From the NCBI GenBank assembly GCA_963764345.1, contig CAVXSF010000002.1, positions 124,001 to 188,000 on the forward strand: 64,000 nucleotides of DNA. The letters run 5' to 3'. Positions 30,124 through 39,958 of this stretch are shown piece by piece (within the stretch, counting starts at the first letter, position 1; the number at the start of each line of letters is the position of its first letter). This stretch comes from DASQZK01 sp963764345. Its GTDB lineage: Bacteria; Bacteroidota; Bacteroidia; Bacteroidales; GCA-2748055. The position numbers and the translations under genes were made by a program. The notes under the pieces were generated by a model. That model was given only the letters and a program-made list of their open reading frames with translations. It did no database searches and was not told the origin of the DNA.

Positions 30124-30810
30124 ATGAATTCAGCAACGATTTCTGCCGATATAATATCTTACACATCCCTATCAGAAGGGCTGAAAAGGAAGGTCGGGAA
30201 AGGGATGGAAGATCTTTTGCAGGACCTGGGCACGAGATACGGGAAGGATGATTTCTTTGGCAGAATTGTCCAGGGCGATTACATTGAATGCGCATTAAAA
30301 ATACCCCGGCATTCCCTCAGGATAGCGCTTATTTTGAAATCATATCTTAAATCCATTGAGATGGATCCTGATTCAGGAAGTAATTCCCGGCTGAAGCATT
30401 TTTCCGATTATGGCATAAGACTGGCTGTGGCTGTAGCACCTCTGCTTACCTTTGATAAGGAGCGGGGTATAATCGATGGTGAAGCTATTTATCTCTCGGG
30501 CAGGGCTATTAAAAATTATTCAACCTCCGGTAAAACGAAAGTCGTTATTAAAAACACGATGTTCTTTCGCAGCCCCGATAAACAGTTGGAAGAGGAGATG
30601 GATGCTCTTTTTTCGCTGTTGGACACAATTCTTTCAAAGTGTTCGGCAAAACAGAGCGAAGTTATTTTTTATAAATTGCTGGGACTTTCCGAGAAGGAAA
30701 TCAGTCAGAAACTAAAAAGGGGACAGTCCACCATAAGCCAGCATTCAACCTCGGCAGGATGGCTTTCGATTGAAAAAGCTGTCCTTCATTATGAAAACCG
30801 GATACAATAG
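30124..30810 (+). CDS. SatD-family regulatory protein with C-terminal HTH
   Basis: 228 residues. The N-terminal domain (SADIISYTSLSEGLKRKVGKGMEDLLQDLG..GRIVQGDYIECAL..LAVAVAP) looks like the cyclase-fold SatD domain, with IIDGEAIYLSGRAIKN typical of the family. The C-terminus (LSEKEISQKLKRGQSTISQHSTSAGW) is a helix-turn-helix. SatD/DUF3307 pairs recur in bacteria, often flagged as part of stress or phage-related loci, but the biochemical role is unknown. It overlaps no neighbour; the DUF3307 gene follows directly (stop and start abut). The 28-bp repeats upstream suggest self-binding. Confidence 0.82.
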   Translation: MNSATISADIISYTSLSEGLKRKVGKGMEDLLQDLGTRYGKDDFFGRIVQGDYIECALKIPRHSLRIALILKSYLKSIEMDPDSGSNSRLKHFSDYGIRLAVAVAPLLTFDKERGIIDGEAIYLSGRAIKNYSTSGKTKVVIKNTMFFRSPDKQLEEEMDALFSLLDTILSKCSAKQSEVIFYKLLGLSEKEISQKLKRGQSTISQHSTSAGWLSIEKAVLHYENRIQ

Positions 30811-31522
30811 ATGATTCTTAAATTATTCTTGCTTCAGATCATAGCACACCTGGTTTCAGATTTCTTGTTTCAGCCGCAAAGCTGGAGTGAAAAGAAAACT
30901 CATGGATATTTCACCTTGCACCACTTTTACCATATTCTTATTGTCGGGATCTTCACTTACCTTGTTCTCACTGGATCCCGGATTTTGGTTATATGCTCTT
31001 GTATTGACCATTTTACACTTAATGACAGACATTCTGAAGAGTTTTCTTCAAATGAAATTTCCGGACAGCAAGGGCCGGTTTTTCTTTATGGATCAGCTTA
31101 TTCACTTGATTTTAATCGGTATAGTGGTTGTGGCTTATGACCGGCTGCATGGTATCCATTTTATTTTCGATTTGAATACCAAAACGATCGCAATAGTGGC
31201 TGGTATTATTCTGTGCATGAAACCGGCGAATATTATGATCAGGCATCTCTTATCCGTTTTTGACATCAGAATATCTGAGGAGAATTCTCCGGATAGTCAA
31301 CATGACAGTTTACCCAATGCAGGAAAACTGATTGGAATAACGGAACGCCTGTTGGCCCTGGTACTGATATTGAATGGTCAGTTCGAGGCTGTAGGGTTGA
31401 TCATAGCCGCGAAATCCATCCTGCGTCTCAACGGAACGCAGAAGAGTGAATATGTTCTTACAGGAACTCTTCTAAGCTTTGGGATTGCCGTACTTACGGG
31501 AATTTTAATCGGCATGGTATAA
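30811..31522 (+). CDS. DUF3307 membrane protein, frameshifted
   Basis: The N-terminal segment ILKLFLLQIIAHLVSDFLFQPQSWSEKK is the conserved DUF3307 core with a likely metal-binding His/Asp pair in a helix. The frame breaks near 30966: deleting one base in CTTGTTCTC joins FTYL to FSLDPGFWLYALVLTILHLMTDILKSFLQ, after which several transmembrane helices follow (HLILIGIVVVAYDRLHGIHF, IAIVAGIILCMKP, GIAVLTGILIGMV). The C-terminal half (LNGQFEAVGLIIAAKSILRL) matches the family. Function unknown; it is almost always beside SatD, here immediately after it, presumably co-regulated by the upstream 28-bp repeats. Confidence 0.8.
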
Positions 31523-31605
31523 TGAACAGCCATCTGTTCTGCTAAAAACAGCATTGCCATGGGGCATTTTCTGAAAGATCCGAACCATGAATACCGGAGA
31601 ATTTT

Positions 31606-31909
31606 TTCACCACAGATTAGCACAGATAAACATAGATTAGCCAGTACCAGTCTCATTCATGTGCAACTTTCCGGGTAGAAGATTAACTGCTCGTCGATGT
31701 TTCACTACCACAGAGGGAGAGTTTAATTAAGAGGGAAAATCACCACCGATTACACTGATTACGCCGATTATAAGGGGGAATATTTCCATCCTACTCGCGC
31801 TCCCCTTCTCCAATCCCCAATCCCCAATCCCCAATCTCCAATCCCCCCTTCTCCAATCTCCAATCCCCAATCCCCAATCCCCCCAATCTCCACTCTCCAC
31901 TCTCCACTC
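31606..31909. repeat. Short tandem repeat region 3
   Basis: Two CACCAC.GATTA..AC.GAT motifs (31606-31640 and 31741-31770) are followed by a run of the 7-mer CCCCAAT and variants (31806-31890) and then CTCCACT/CACTCTC 7-mers up to the stop codon of the HMA gene. No open frame is credible. It sits between two operons that read towards each other (DUF3307 plus, HMA minus). Confidence 0.85.
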
Positions 31910-32251
31910 TCAACTCTTCGGCTTCCGCTCATAGTGACAGCAGGAAGGAAGATTATCATAGACCTTATCATCTGCCCTGAAATCAGGGGTATCATGGCCT
32001 ACATTTGCAATTGCCTGCTCAATTTGTTTTTCGGAGGTCTTACTGTGATCAAAGGTCACTGACATCATTTTTGTGTCTTTATTCCATTCTGCGGTGCTAA
32101 CACCGGGAACCGTTTTCGCCGCTTTTTCAATCCTCGTCTCACACATCCCGCACTTGCCCCATACCTTGATACTTTCCGTGCCCGACTGTCCGTACATCAG
32201 CGCTCCGCTGAACAGGAACGCGATAAACATGCTGATCATTTTGTTTCTCAT
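31910..32251 (-). CDS. Secreted heavy-metal-associated (HMA) protein
   Basis: 113 residues with a signal peptide (MISMFIAFLFSGALMYGQ) and an HMA/CopZ-like ferredoxin fold: SIKVWGKCGMCETRIEKAAKTVPGV carries the CxxC metal site (Cys-34, Cys-37), and MSVTFDHSKTSEKQIEQAIANVGHDT follows. A C-terminal CCHYER adds a second Cys/His cluster. It probably chaperones or buffers copper in the periplasm for the CusABC system that precedes it in the same direction. The CxxC has Gly-Met, common among Bacteroidota periplasmic HMA proteins. Confidence 0.88.
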   Translation of the reverse strand: MRNKMISMFIAFLFSGALMYGQSGTESIKVWGKCGMCETRIEKAAKTVPGVSTAEWNKDTKMMSVTFDHSKTSEKQIEQAIANVGHDTPDFRADDKVYDNLPSCCHYERKPKS

Positions 32252-32449
32252 AACATTGTAATTTTAATGGTTTAACATCATCATTAAGTTGGTCTCAAAT
32301 ATTCGTATTCAATCTGTTCTGACTTTCTTTCAACTCTAATACTTCTTTAACCGGCTCATTAAACAAATCCAAAAGGAGTATATGAAGCGGGCAATTTCCG
32401 GTCGCTGGGTGCAGCCGAAGGTGTCCCTGAGCTGAAAGCCGGGGCAAGT

Positions 32450-33028
32450 TTATCTCAACGTATCCTTCGTCTCACCGCAACTTAGCATATCCTCGCCGAA
32501 ATAGGGGTTCCTTATTTCTGAACTTCCACTGAGCCAGTAAGCACCCTCCTCGTTAAAGGCCATGGGGCAGTACTGGTAATAAGCTTTTTCATTATTCAGT
32601 CCGAATGCTTTTACCGCCTCGTACATGCCATGGCTGACATCGGCAAATGATTTTCTCTGTGGCTCTATCTCGTTGCTTTTTAGAATGCCATTTAGCCCGG
32701 AGTCGATTGTTTTCAGATAATCCATCCAGTTCATGTGCTGTGCACCTTTCAGCAGTTCCATATTAACCTTTTTAAGATTTGAAGCAACAGCGGATGCCGC
32801 ACCTTTAACTTTTATCGGATCGGAGGCTACGAAGTCGTCTTTCATTTTCAGGTAGGCAAGATAAACGGTGGTGAGTTGACCCGTGAATTCGGCGCTCACT
32901 TTCTGTGGCTGTTCCTGATTTGGAGAAGCATGTTCTGGTGTACCGGCATGTTGATCCTGCAGGCTCCCCATATCCATTTTGCTATGCTGATGTCCGCCTG
33001 AAATACTGTCGCCTCCCGGGTTCATCAT
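32450..33028 (-). CDS. DUF3347 copper-associated domain, probably the C-terminus of CusB
   Basis: 192 residues starting MMNPGGDSISGGHQHSKMDMG, with a His/Met-rich N-terminus then a DUF3347 helical domain (VYLAYLKMKDDFVASDPIKVKGAASAVASNLKKV..HMNWMDYL..YYQYCPMAFNEEGAYWLS..RNPYFGEDMLSCG). No signal peptide is visible, which is odd for a periplasmic domain. It overlaps CusB by 4 bp, and adding one A upstream would join SGK to VSMMNPGG, the fused arrangement known in CusB-DUF3347 proteins. Either a natural overlap or another frameshift. Expected role: metal binding at the adaptor. Confidence 0.8.
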   Translation of the reverse strand: MMNPGGDSISGGHQHSKMDMGSLQDQHAGTPEHASPNQEQPQKVSAEFTGQLTTVYLAYLKMKDDFVASDPIKVKGAASAVASNLKKVNMELLKGAQHMNWMDYLKTIDSGLNGILKSNEIEPQRKSFADVSHGMYEAVKAFGLNNEKAYYQYCPMAFNEEGAYWLSGSSEIRNPYFGEDMLSCGETKDTLR

Positions 33029-34272
33029 ACTGACTTTCCTGACAGCTGTGCAGAAGCATCGATGCTGAAGACCCCGTTCACAGCAATTTCTTCACCTTCC
33101 TTCAACCCCTTTTCAACCACGTAATTGTCACCGGCTTCAGGGCCAATGGTGATCTCCCGGAATTCAAACCTGGGTTCGTCTGTGCCTGGTATTTTCACAT
33201 AAACGACCGACCGTTTTCCAGTCCAGAGCAATGCGGTTTTAGGGATCAGGATCTGTTCACCCTTTCCTGCAAGGGTTGATTGGACAATCCCGTCAGCAAA
33301 CATCTCCGGTTTGAGCCTGGCATCGGGGTTGGAAACGGCTACCCTGACCCGGGCAATACGGGTCTGGGGATCGAGAACCGGGTCGATGAAAGAGATCTTC
33401 CCCTTATATTCTTCACCGGGAAGGGAATGGACCGTAAAGGTTACCGGATCGTTCATATGTAGCCAGGGTAAATCGGTTTCATAGGCTTCAAACATGACCC
33501 ATACCTGGTCAAGGTTGATCACCTGAAAAAGGGGTGATCCTGTTTTTACATAATCACCCATGGCAACATGCCGCATCGTTACTGTTCCGGAAACAGGGGA
33601 GAGGACGTCGAAATAATTTTGGGGCGTGCCTTTCTCTTCGATGGTACGGATCTGATTTTCGTTTATATCCCAGAGTAGCAGTTTATTTTTGGCTGCCTGG
33701 TAAAGGGATGGATTTGATTCCCTGTTCGCATAAGCCAGTATTAATTCCTTCTGGGCACTGATGAGTTCCGGCGAATAGATCACGGCCAGTCTTTCGCCTT
33801 TTCTCACCTGCTGGCCTGTGAAATTCACAAACAGCTTTTCAAGCCTTCCTCCAAAGCGGGCCGTCAGTTCCACAATGTTACTCTCGTCGGGTTTAACCTT
33901 TCCCAGGAGACGGACATTCTTTACCGGCCAGGCTTTTTTGACCGTGGCAGTCCTGATATCCGCCAGTTTCATGGCCTCTTCACTCATCGGTATACTGTTG
34001 GGAAAGGAGGCTTCGCTTTTCTCAAGTTGTTCCAGCGGGATCAGGTCCATACCGCATATCGGACATTGTCCCGGGTGATCAAGCCTCACCTGGGGATGCA
34101 TGGAGCAAGTCCAGATCTGTGTTTGTTTTTCGTGAGCTGTTTCCTGGGGTGTCTCACTGACGGATTTCTTTTCACCGTTGTGGAAAAATGCAAATCCCAG
34201 TATAAGTCCGGCTACCACAGCGATGGCTATGTTCCGGACGTTCTTTTTATTTATGGTGGTCTTCGTCTTCAT
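33025..34272 (-). CDS. cusB: RND efflux periplasmic adaptor, CusB type
   Basis: 415 residues: N-terminal membrane anchor (NIAIAVVAGLILGFAFF), a heavy-metal-binding domain at about residues 54-80 (WTCSMHPQVRLDHPGQCPICGMDLIPL) and the usual membrane-fusion modules with lipoyl-like LSPVSGTVTMRHVAMGDYVKTG and barrel-sandwich segments. It links CusA in the inner membrane to CusC in the outer membrane and delivers Cu(I)/Ag(I). The end (FSIDASAQLSGKSV) is abrupt and overlaps the DUF3347 frame, so the real protein may be longer. It lies 9 bp after cusC. Confidence 0.9.
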   Translation of the reverse strand: MKTKTTINKKNVRNIAIAVVAGLILGFAFFHNGEKKSVSETPQETAHEKQTQIWTCSMHPQVRLDHPGQCPICGMDLIPLEQLEKSEASFPNSIPMSEEAMKLADIRTATVKKAWPVKNVRLLGKVKPDESNIVELTARFGGRLEKLFVNFTGQQVRKGERLAVIYSPELISAQKELILAYANRESNPSLYQAAKNKLLLWDINENQIRTIEEKGTPQNYFDVLSPVSGTVTMRHVAMGDYVKTGSPLFQVINLDQVWVMFEAYETDLPWLHMNDPVTFTVHSLPGEEYKGKISFIDPVLDPQTRIARVRVAVSNPDARLKPEMFADGIVQSTLAGKGEQILIPKTALLWTGKRSVVYVKIPGTDEPRFEFREITIGPEAGDNYVVEKGLKEGEEIAVNGVFSIDASAQLSGKSV

Positions 34273-34281
34273 TGGTGTGAA

Positions 34282-35529
34282 TTATTTGCCTGTTAAAAAT
34301 GTTACAAATGCTGCGGAGGCATTGCGGTCAGCCCTGGCCTTATCGAGTTCCAGAGCATATTTCAAAACCTTGCGCTCCATACGGAGCACTTCTTCGAAAT
34401 TTTTTCCTCCGGTGCTGTAGTCCGATTCGAGAATGTTCAGTGAGTGTTCCGCCAGCGACAACTGGTTTTCATAAAGGCTTATCCGGCGGACGGCATCACG
34501 GTAATCTCTCTGAACCTGTTCAAAAATGGTATTCAGTGTATTCAGTTTATCCTGTTTCCGGAATTGGGCTGCTTCCATGTTATACCCGGCTTCCCGCACC
34601 ATTGCTTCATATTTTTTCCTGTACAACGGCACTTTGATACCGACGGTCGGAAAAGTAAAAGCATCCCTGCCGTTGTCACTCCCAGCCATAGAACTACTGG
34701 TCTGCCCGATGATGATATATTCAAATCCCAGAGTGAATGAGGGTTTCCCGGCCTTTTGTGCGGCCAGTTCCTGCTTGTCCCACGAGTCGATGAGATGATC
34801 GATCTGTTTTATCTGGTGGTTCTGCACTGAGATGCTGTCCCATGTCACCGCCGGTGTCATATCCAGTGTATCAGCATATAATGTATCGGGAGTGCTGACC
34901 GGAGAATCAGGACCGGCATTCAAAAGATTATTGAACATGACCTTCAGGGTGCGCTCATTGTCACGCAACAGAGCGAGCTGGTTTTCCATATCTCCGATCT
35001 CCATCTGCAGCCGCATTTCGTCAAGTGATGACGTCAGGCCGGCAGAGATTTTCGCCAGTGCGATCTGATGGAAGGAATTCAGGATGGCGATGTTTTCCGT
35101 TGTACGGTCAATGGCTTTCTTCACTACAAAAAGGTTATACCAGGTTGATCTGACATCGTAGAAAAGTTTTGATTTCGCCTGTTCGAAACTTTCCAGTTTT
35201 GCCTCTGCCATTGAGGATGCCACATCTTTCCTGGCTTTCAGTGTGCCGAACCAGGGAAACATCTGGCTGGCGCTTATTCTTGCTCTCTGCGGACCCAGAC
35301 GTGTTTCTACTGGTTCGATCATGTAGCCGAACATAACCTGCGGATCAGGCAGGGCCCCCACCTGGGGTATTTTTTCGAGTGCAGCATGGTATTCGCTGAA
35401 TGCAGCCTGCAGTCCCGGATTATTATCTGCTGCTTTAACCAGATAGGTGGCCAGCTCGCGGTCCTGAGCTTTCAGGGCGGTAAAAGGCGCCAGCAAAATC
35501 ATCAGGACTATAATAGGATAATGTTTCAT
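34282..35529 (-). CDS. TolC-family outer membrane channel (CusC-like)
   Basis: 415 residues with a signal peptide (PIIVLMILLAPFTALKAQ) and long alternating helices typical of TolC proteins (AFSEYHAALEKIPQVGALPDPQVMFGYMIE, SMAEAKLESFEQAKSKLFYDVRSTWYNLFVVKKAID, and a second matching half ending LNILESDYSTGGKNFEEVLRMERKVLKYALEL). It forms the trimeric outer-membrane exit duct of the metal efflux pump. Its ATG overlaps the restored cusA stop by one base (TAATG), and cusB follows 9 bp downstream, so the pump genes are tightly coupled. Confidence 0.92.
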   Translation of the reverse strand: MKHYPIIVLMILLAPFTALKAQDRELATYLVKAADNNPGLQAAFSEYHAALEKIPQVGALPDPQVMFGYMIEPVETRLGPQRARISASQMFPWFGTLKARKDVASSMAEAKLESFEQAKSKLFYDVRSTWYNLFVVKKAIDRTTENIAILNSFHQIALAKISAGLTSSLDEMRLQMEIGDMENQLALLRDNERTLKVMFNNLLNAGPDSPVSTPDTLYADTLDMTPAVTWDSISVQNHQIKQIDHLIDSWDKQELAAQKAGKPSFTLGFEYIIIGQTSSSMAGSDNGRDAFTFPTVGIKVPLYRKKYEAMVREAGYNMEAAQFRKQDKLNTLNTIFEQVQRDYRDAVRRISLYENQLSLAEHSLNILESDYSTGGKNFEEVLRMERKVLKYALELDKARADRNASAAFVTFLTGK

Positions 35530-38500
35530 TACGATTCGTTTTCAGTTGAATGAATGTTAAGTCGGTTTCTTTTCACTTTCCCTTCCTGCCACATACTGTA
35601 AAGTACCGGTACCACGAACATGGTCATCACCTGGATGAGCATGCCGCCGAAGCTGGGGATAGCCATTGGGAACCAGGATATCGGAGCCCTTACCTGTTGA
35701 TGAAAGAACCGGGATCAGGGCAATGATGGCAACAGCAGCGGTCATCATCGCGGGACGTACCCTCTGGCTTCCGGCCTGGAGTACGGCATCTCTCACTTGC
35801 TGCACAGTTCCGGGCTTTTCCCTTTCAAAGACCTGCATTAAGTAAGTTCCCATAATGACACCGTCATCCGTGGCGATGCCGAACAGGGCAATAAACCCGA
35901 CCCAAACAGCCACGCTGAGGTTTATGATATGCATCTGGAAAAGGTGGCGCATGTTGATGCCGCCGACGGAAAAATTCATAAACCAGCCCTGGCCATAGAG
36001 CCACAACATGATAAATCCCCCGGCAAAAGCAACAAAGATGCCGGAAAAGACCATGGCCGAAGTGGTGACCGACTTGAACTGGAAATACAGGATAAGGAAG
36101 ATGAGAAGCAGCGAAACCGGTACAACCATGGACAGGCGCTTTGTAGCCCTTACCTGGTTCTCATAATTGCCGGTAAATTTATAACTCACACCTGCCGGTA
36201 CTACAAAATCACCCGATGCAATTTTCCCGTCAAGGAATTTCTGAGCATCATGAACGACATCTACTTCAGCATGCCCCTCTTTCTTATCAAAGATCACATA
36301 ACCTACCAGGAAAGTGTCTTCACTTTTAATCATCTGTGGGCCTCGGGTATAGGTGATCGATGCGAGCTCTTCGAGCGGGACCTGAGCACCTGAAGGGGTC
36401 GGGATCAGCACTTTCTTCAGGTCTTCCGGGTTGTCGCGGAATTCACGGGCATACCTGACCCTTACCGGGAAGCGTTCACGTCCCTCAACGGTAGTGGTGA
36501 GCGGCATTCCACCTATTGCACCGCTAAGATAGGACTGCATATCACTAATGGTGAGCCCGTAGCGTGAGATTTTCCGGCGGTCGATATGAATCTCCAGGTA
36601 AGGTTTCCCGACGACACGGTCGGCAAAAACCGATGCCGGTTCAATAGAAGGGACCTGTTTCAGACTCATTCTCAAGCTCGAATCCGACTTTTTCTATGGT
36701 CTCCAGGTCGGGACCGAAGACCTTGATACCCATGGGGGCTCGCATCCCGGTCTGAAGCATGACCAGCCTGGTCTGGATAGGCTGAAGCTTCGGTGCCGAA
36801 GTCAGGCCGGGATAGGTCGAAGCACCAACAATCTCTTTCCAGATATCATCGGGGGTTTTGATCTTCGTCCGCCACTGCCTGAAGTATTCACCATGTTTGT
36901 CGGGCAGCAGTTCATCCTTTTCAACTGTACGCCAGGGATCTTTTGCCGGATCATAGGTTGTCCCGTCTTTAAGGATGTATGCCCCGCTGCGGTTGACTTT
37001 AAAACGAAGGCGGTTGCCATCTTCATCAAGCATGTACTCCGGCCTGTAATTAATAATATTTTCGAACATCGAGATGGGTGCAGGGTCCAGGGCTGAATTC
37101 ACCCGGCCCCATTTGCCAACAACACTTTCCACTTCCGGAATGGCGTTCACTCTTTTATCCACCGACCTGATCACCTCAGTGTTCTCTGCAATCCCTGAAT
37201 GGGGCATGGTTGTCGGCATAAGCAGGAAGGATCCTTCATTCAGGGCCGGCATGAATTCTTTTCCAACACCCGGGAATGATTTGTCCATGGCGGTCCATAC
37301 TCTTGTCCCTTTAAACGAGGCGGGAAGAAATCCGAATATCGTGTGAGTGCCCTGCCATGCCATCATGCCTATGAAAATCACGATTACGGGGATACTCAGG
37401 AACTGCCATTTATGTCCCAGGCACCATTTCAGAATATTCGCATAATAATGTACAATAGTCATCAGTACACCGAGTACTGTGCCGATAATGGCAACAACAA
37501 ATATAAGATTTGCCGTCAGGCTGTTCATGGCACCCAGGGGCATCCATTCGTTGGTGAGAAACCAGAGGATGACCAGCAGCGTGATGGCGACGTTTATATA
37601 TTTTGGAAATTGCTTTCTCTCCTCCGGCCAGCGGTAAGCCAGCAGGTTGTTTATCCCAAAGGCAACCAATGACAGCGCCAGCCAGGAACGGAACACGATG
37701 GAAAGCACAAGGCCCATTCCGATGAGAGTACCATTCCATATCCTGTGCACATGTTTTTTATCAAAGCGTATCGAGAAGATCAGGTTGGCCATGGCCGGAA
37801 TGATCATGATCCCGATTACCAGTGATGAAAGCAGGGCAAATGTTTTGGTAAAGGCCAGCGGTCTGAAAAGTTTTCCCTCTGCAGCCTGCATGGCAAATAC
37901 CGGAAGGAAGCTGATGACGGTTGTGGCCAGGGCCGTCATGATAGCTGAAGCTACCTCGGTGGTTGATTCATAAATGACATTCGTGAGCTTTTTGCCCCGT
38001 ACCCCTTTATTTGCAGGCATTTCAAGATGCCGGATGATATTTTCCGTAAAGACAATTCCCACATCTACCATAACACCAATAGCAATGGCAATACCTGATA
38101 AAGCCACGATGTTGGCATCCACGCCGAATTTTCTCATCACGATGAAAGTCATCAGCACGCCAATGGGCAGAAGACTGGAAATCAGGATTGAAGCCCCCAG
38201 GTTCAGGACCAGCATGATGACCACGATGATACTGATGAGGATTTCGTGTGTCAGCGCTGATTCGAGGGTGCCAAGCGTCTCTTTGATCAGTCCTGTTCGG
38301 TCGTAGAAAGGTACGATAGTGACTTTTGAAACGGTGCCGTCGTCCAGTGTTTTGGAAGGAAGACCGGGCGATATTTCCCTGATTTTCTCTTTGACATTAT
38401 CGATGGTCTCCATAGGGTTCGAACCGTAACGGGCAACCACTACACCACCAACCGCTTCAGCACCGCCTTTGTCGAGACCTCCGCGCCGGGTGGCCGGGCC

Positions 38501-39352
38501 AAAGTTCACCTTTGCAACATCTTTGACCCTGACCGGGACATTATCGTGAACTGCCACCACACTTTCTTCGATGTCGTCAAGGCTTTTCACATACCCGAGC
38601 GCCCTGATCATATATTCCGCCTTATTATATTCAATGGTCCGTGCCCCGATATCCAGGTTGCTGCTTTTCACTGCTTTCATAACCTGTGCCACATTCACGT
38701 GGTTGGCTTTCATGGCATCCGGATCAATATCGACCTGGTATTCCTTTACAAACCCTCCGATGGAAGCTACCTCAGACACCCCTTTGGCTGAAGAAAGACC
38801 GTACTTGACATAAAAATCCTGGATAGTCCGCAGTTCTTCAGGGTCCCATCCTCCGGCCGGGTTTCCCTTTTTATCCCGGCCTTCTAATGTGTACCAGTAT
38901 ATCTGCCCAAGGGCAGTAGCATCGGGGCCCAGGGCAGGAGTTATCCCGTCGGGAAGTGTTCCCGAAGGAAGGGAGTTGAGTTTTTCAAGGATCCGGGTCC
39001 GGCTCCAGTAGAATTCAATTTTATCGTCGAAGATGATATAAATACTTGACAGGCCAAAGATGGAGCTGCTCCGGATGGTTTTCACGCCGGGAATACCAAG
39101 CAGTGCTGTGGTGAGGGGATAAGTCACCTGGTCTTCGATATCCTGGGGTGAACGCCCGGGCCATTCCGTATAGACAATCTGCTGGTTTTCCCCAATGTCG
39201 GGAATGGCATCAACCGGTACGGGATCCCTGGGAATGATGCCGGTTTTCCAGTTAAAGGGCGCTGTTGCAATACCCCATACTATAAAAGTGATCAGTGCAA
39301 TGCCCGTTACAAGTTTGTTCTCAAGAAAGAACTTTATGATTTTATTTACCAT
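35529..39352 (-). CDS. cusA: RND heavy-metal efflux transporter CusA, two frameshifts
   Basis: HME-RND inner-membrane pump with N-terminal helix (IIKFFLENKLVTGIALITFIVW), porter domains and twelve transmembrane helices. Metal-relevant MVDVGIVFTEN (TM4) and PATFVPMGA-like segments are present. As printed it is split near 36665 (FELE to MSLKQVPSIEPASVFADRVVG) and near 35666 (SDILVP to MAIPSFGGMLIQVMTM); in each case one extra A explains the shift. The restored gene is about 1,274 residues and ends at the TAA overlapping cusC. It uses proton motive force to export Cu(I)/Ag(I) or related metal from the periplasm. Confidence 0.88.
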
Positions 39353-39493
39353 TTTTCCGTTCCGTTAATATTGTATTCGTCAGAACCTGCCCCAATATGA
39401 GCGAAGGATTTATCTGTCAGTTACAGGAAGAAGCATACACGGCATCATGCCGGTTATCATAGCCGGCAATGAAAGGTATGTAACGGAAAAGGA

Positions 39494-39871
39494 TCAGCAA
39501 AGAAATGACTGGATGACCTCCGGAAGCAGAGGTGGGGCATGAAGGCCGGGAGCATAATTCCCGGATGTAATTGGTGATGAATAGGAAAAGGGCGTATTGA
39601 AAAGATGGTTTACAACGCAAAACAGATCGTGAGCGGGCATATCCTGACCGCCGAAAGTATGAGTGACAGCTACGAAATCACTTTTTACCTTATAAGTAAT
39701 AAGATGGTTTTCGCACTGGTTACACATCCGGTCGCTGCAGCAATGATGATCAGCAGAGAAAATATTAATGGCCTGCATCCTGCCGCCACAGTAATGAGCA
39801 TTGAAAGTTACACCCATCGTGCCGATCAGAAGGATAAAAGAAAGGATGATATGGGAAATCTTCTTAACCAT
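39494..39871 (-). CDS. HYC_CC_PP family protein
   Basis: About 125 residues from ATG 39871 (a TTG at 39880 is in frame). A signal-anchor (ISHIILSFILLIGTMGVTF) is followed by NAHYCGG, a CC pair (ADHHCCSD) and CNQC, then a Pro-rich tail with PPLLP, which gives the family its name. Function is unknown, but these proteins sit beside copper efflux genes in Bacteroidota and have Cys/His positions suited to Cu(I). It is first in the cus operon after the AraC regulator, with a 25-bp palindrome in front. Confidence 0.82.
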   Translation of the reverse strand: MVKKISHIILSFILLIGTMGVTFNAHYCGGRMQAINIFSADHHCCSDRMCNQCENHLITYKVKSDFVAVTHTFGGQDMPAHDLFCVVNHLFNTPFSYSSPITSGNYAPGLHAPPLLPEVIQSFLC

Positions 39872-39902
39872 AAGAATCAATAACTTTGTAAATGTAGACT
39901 TT

Positions 39903-39927
39903 ATTGTGTAAAGGGTGCTTACACAAT
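39903..39927. promoter_or_regulatory. 25-bp inverted repeat, candidate metal-responsive operator
   Basis: ATTGTGTAA (39903-39911) and TTACACAAT (39919-39927) are exact 9-bp inverted arms around a 7-bp spacer. It lies about 32 bp upstream of the HYC_CC_PP start on the minus strand. A promoter-like TACATTTA lies between it and the start. It fits an operator controlling the cus operon. Confidence 0.55.
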
Positions 39928-39958
39928 TAACGCGAATGTTTATATAATTTTCCGCTTT

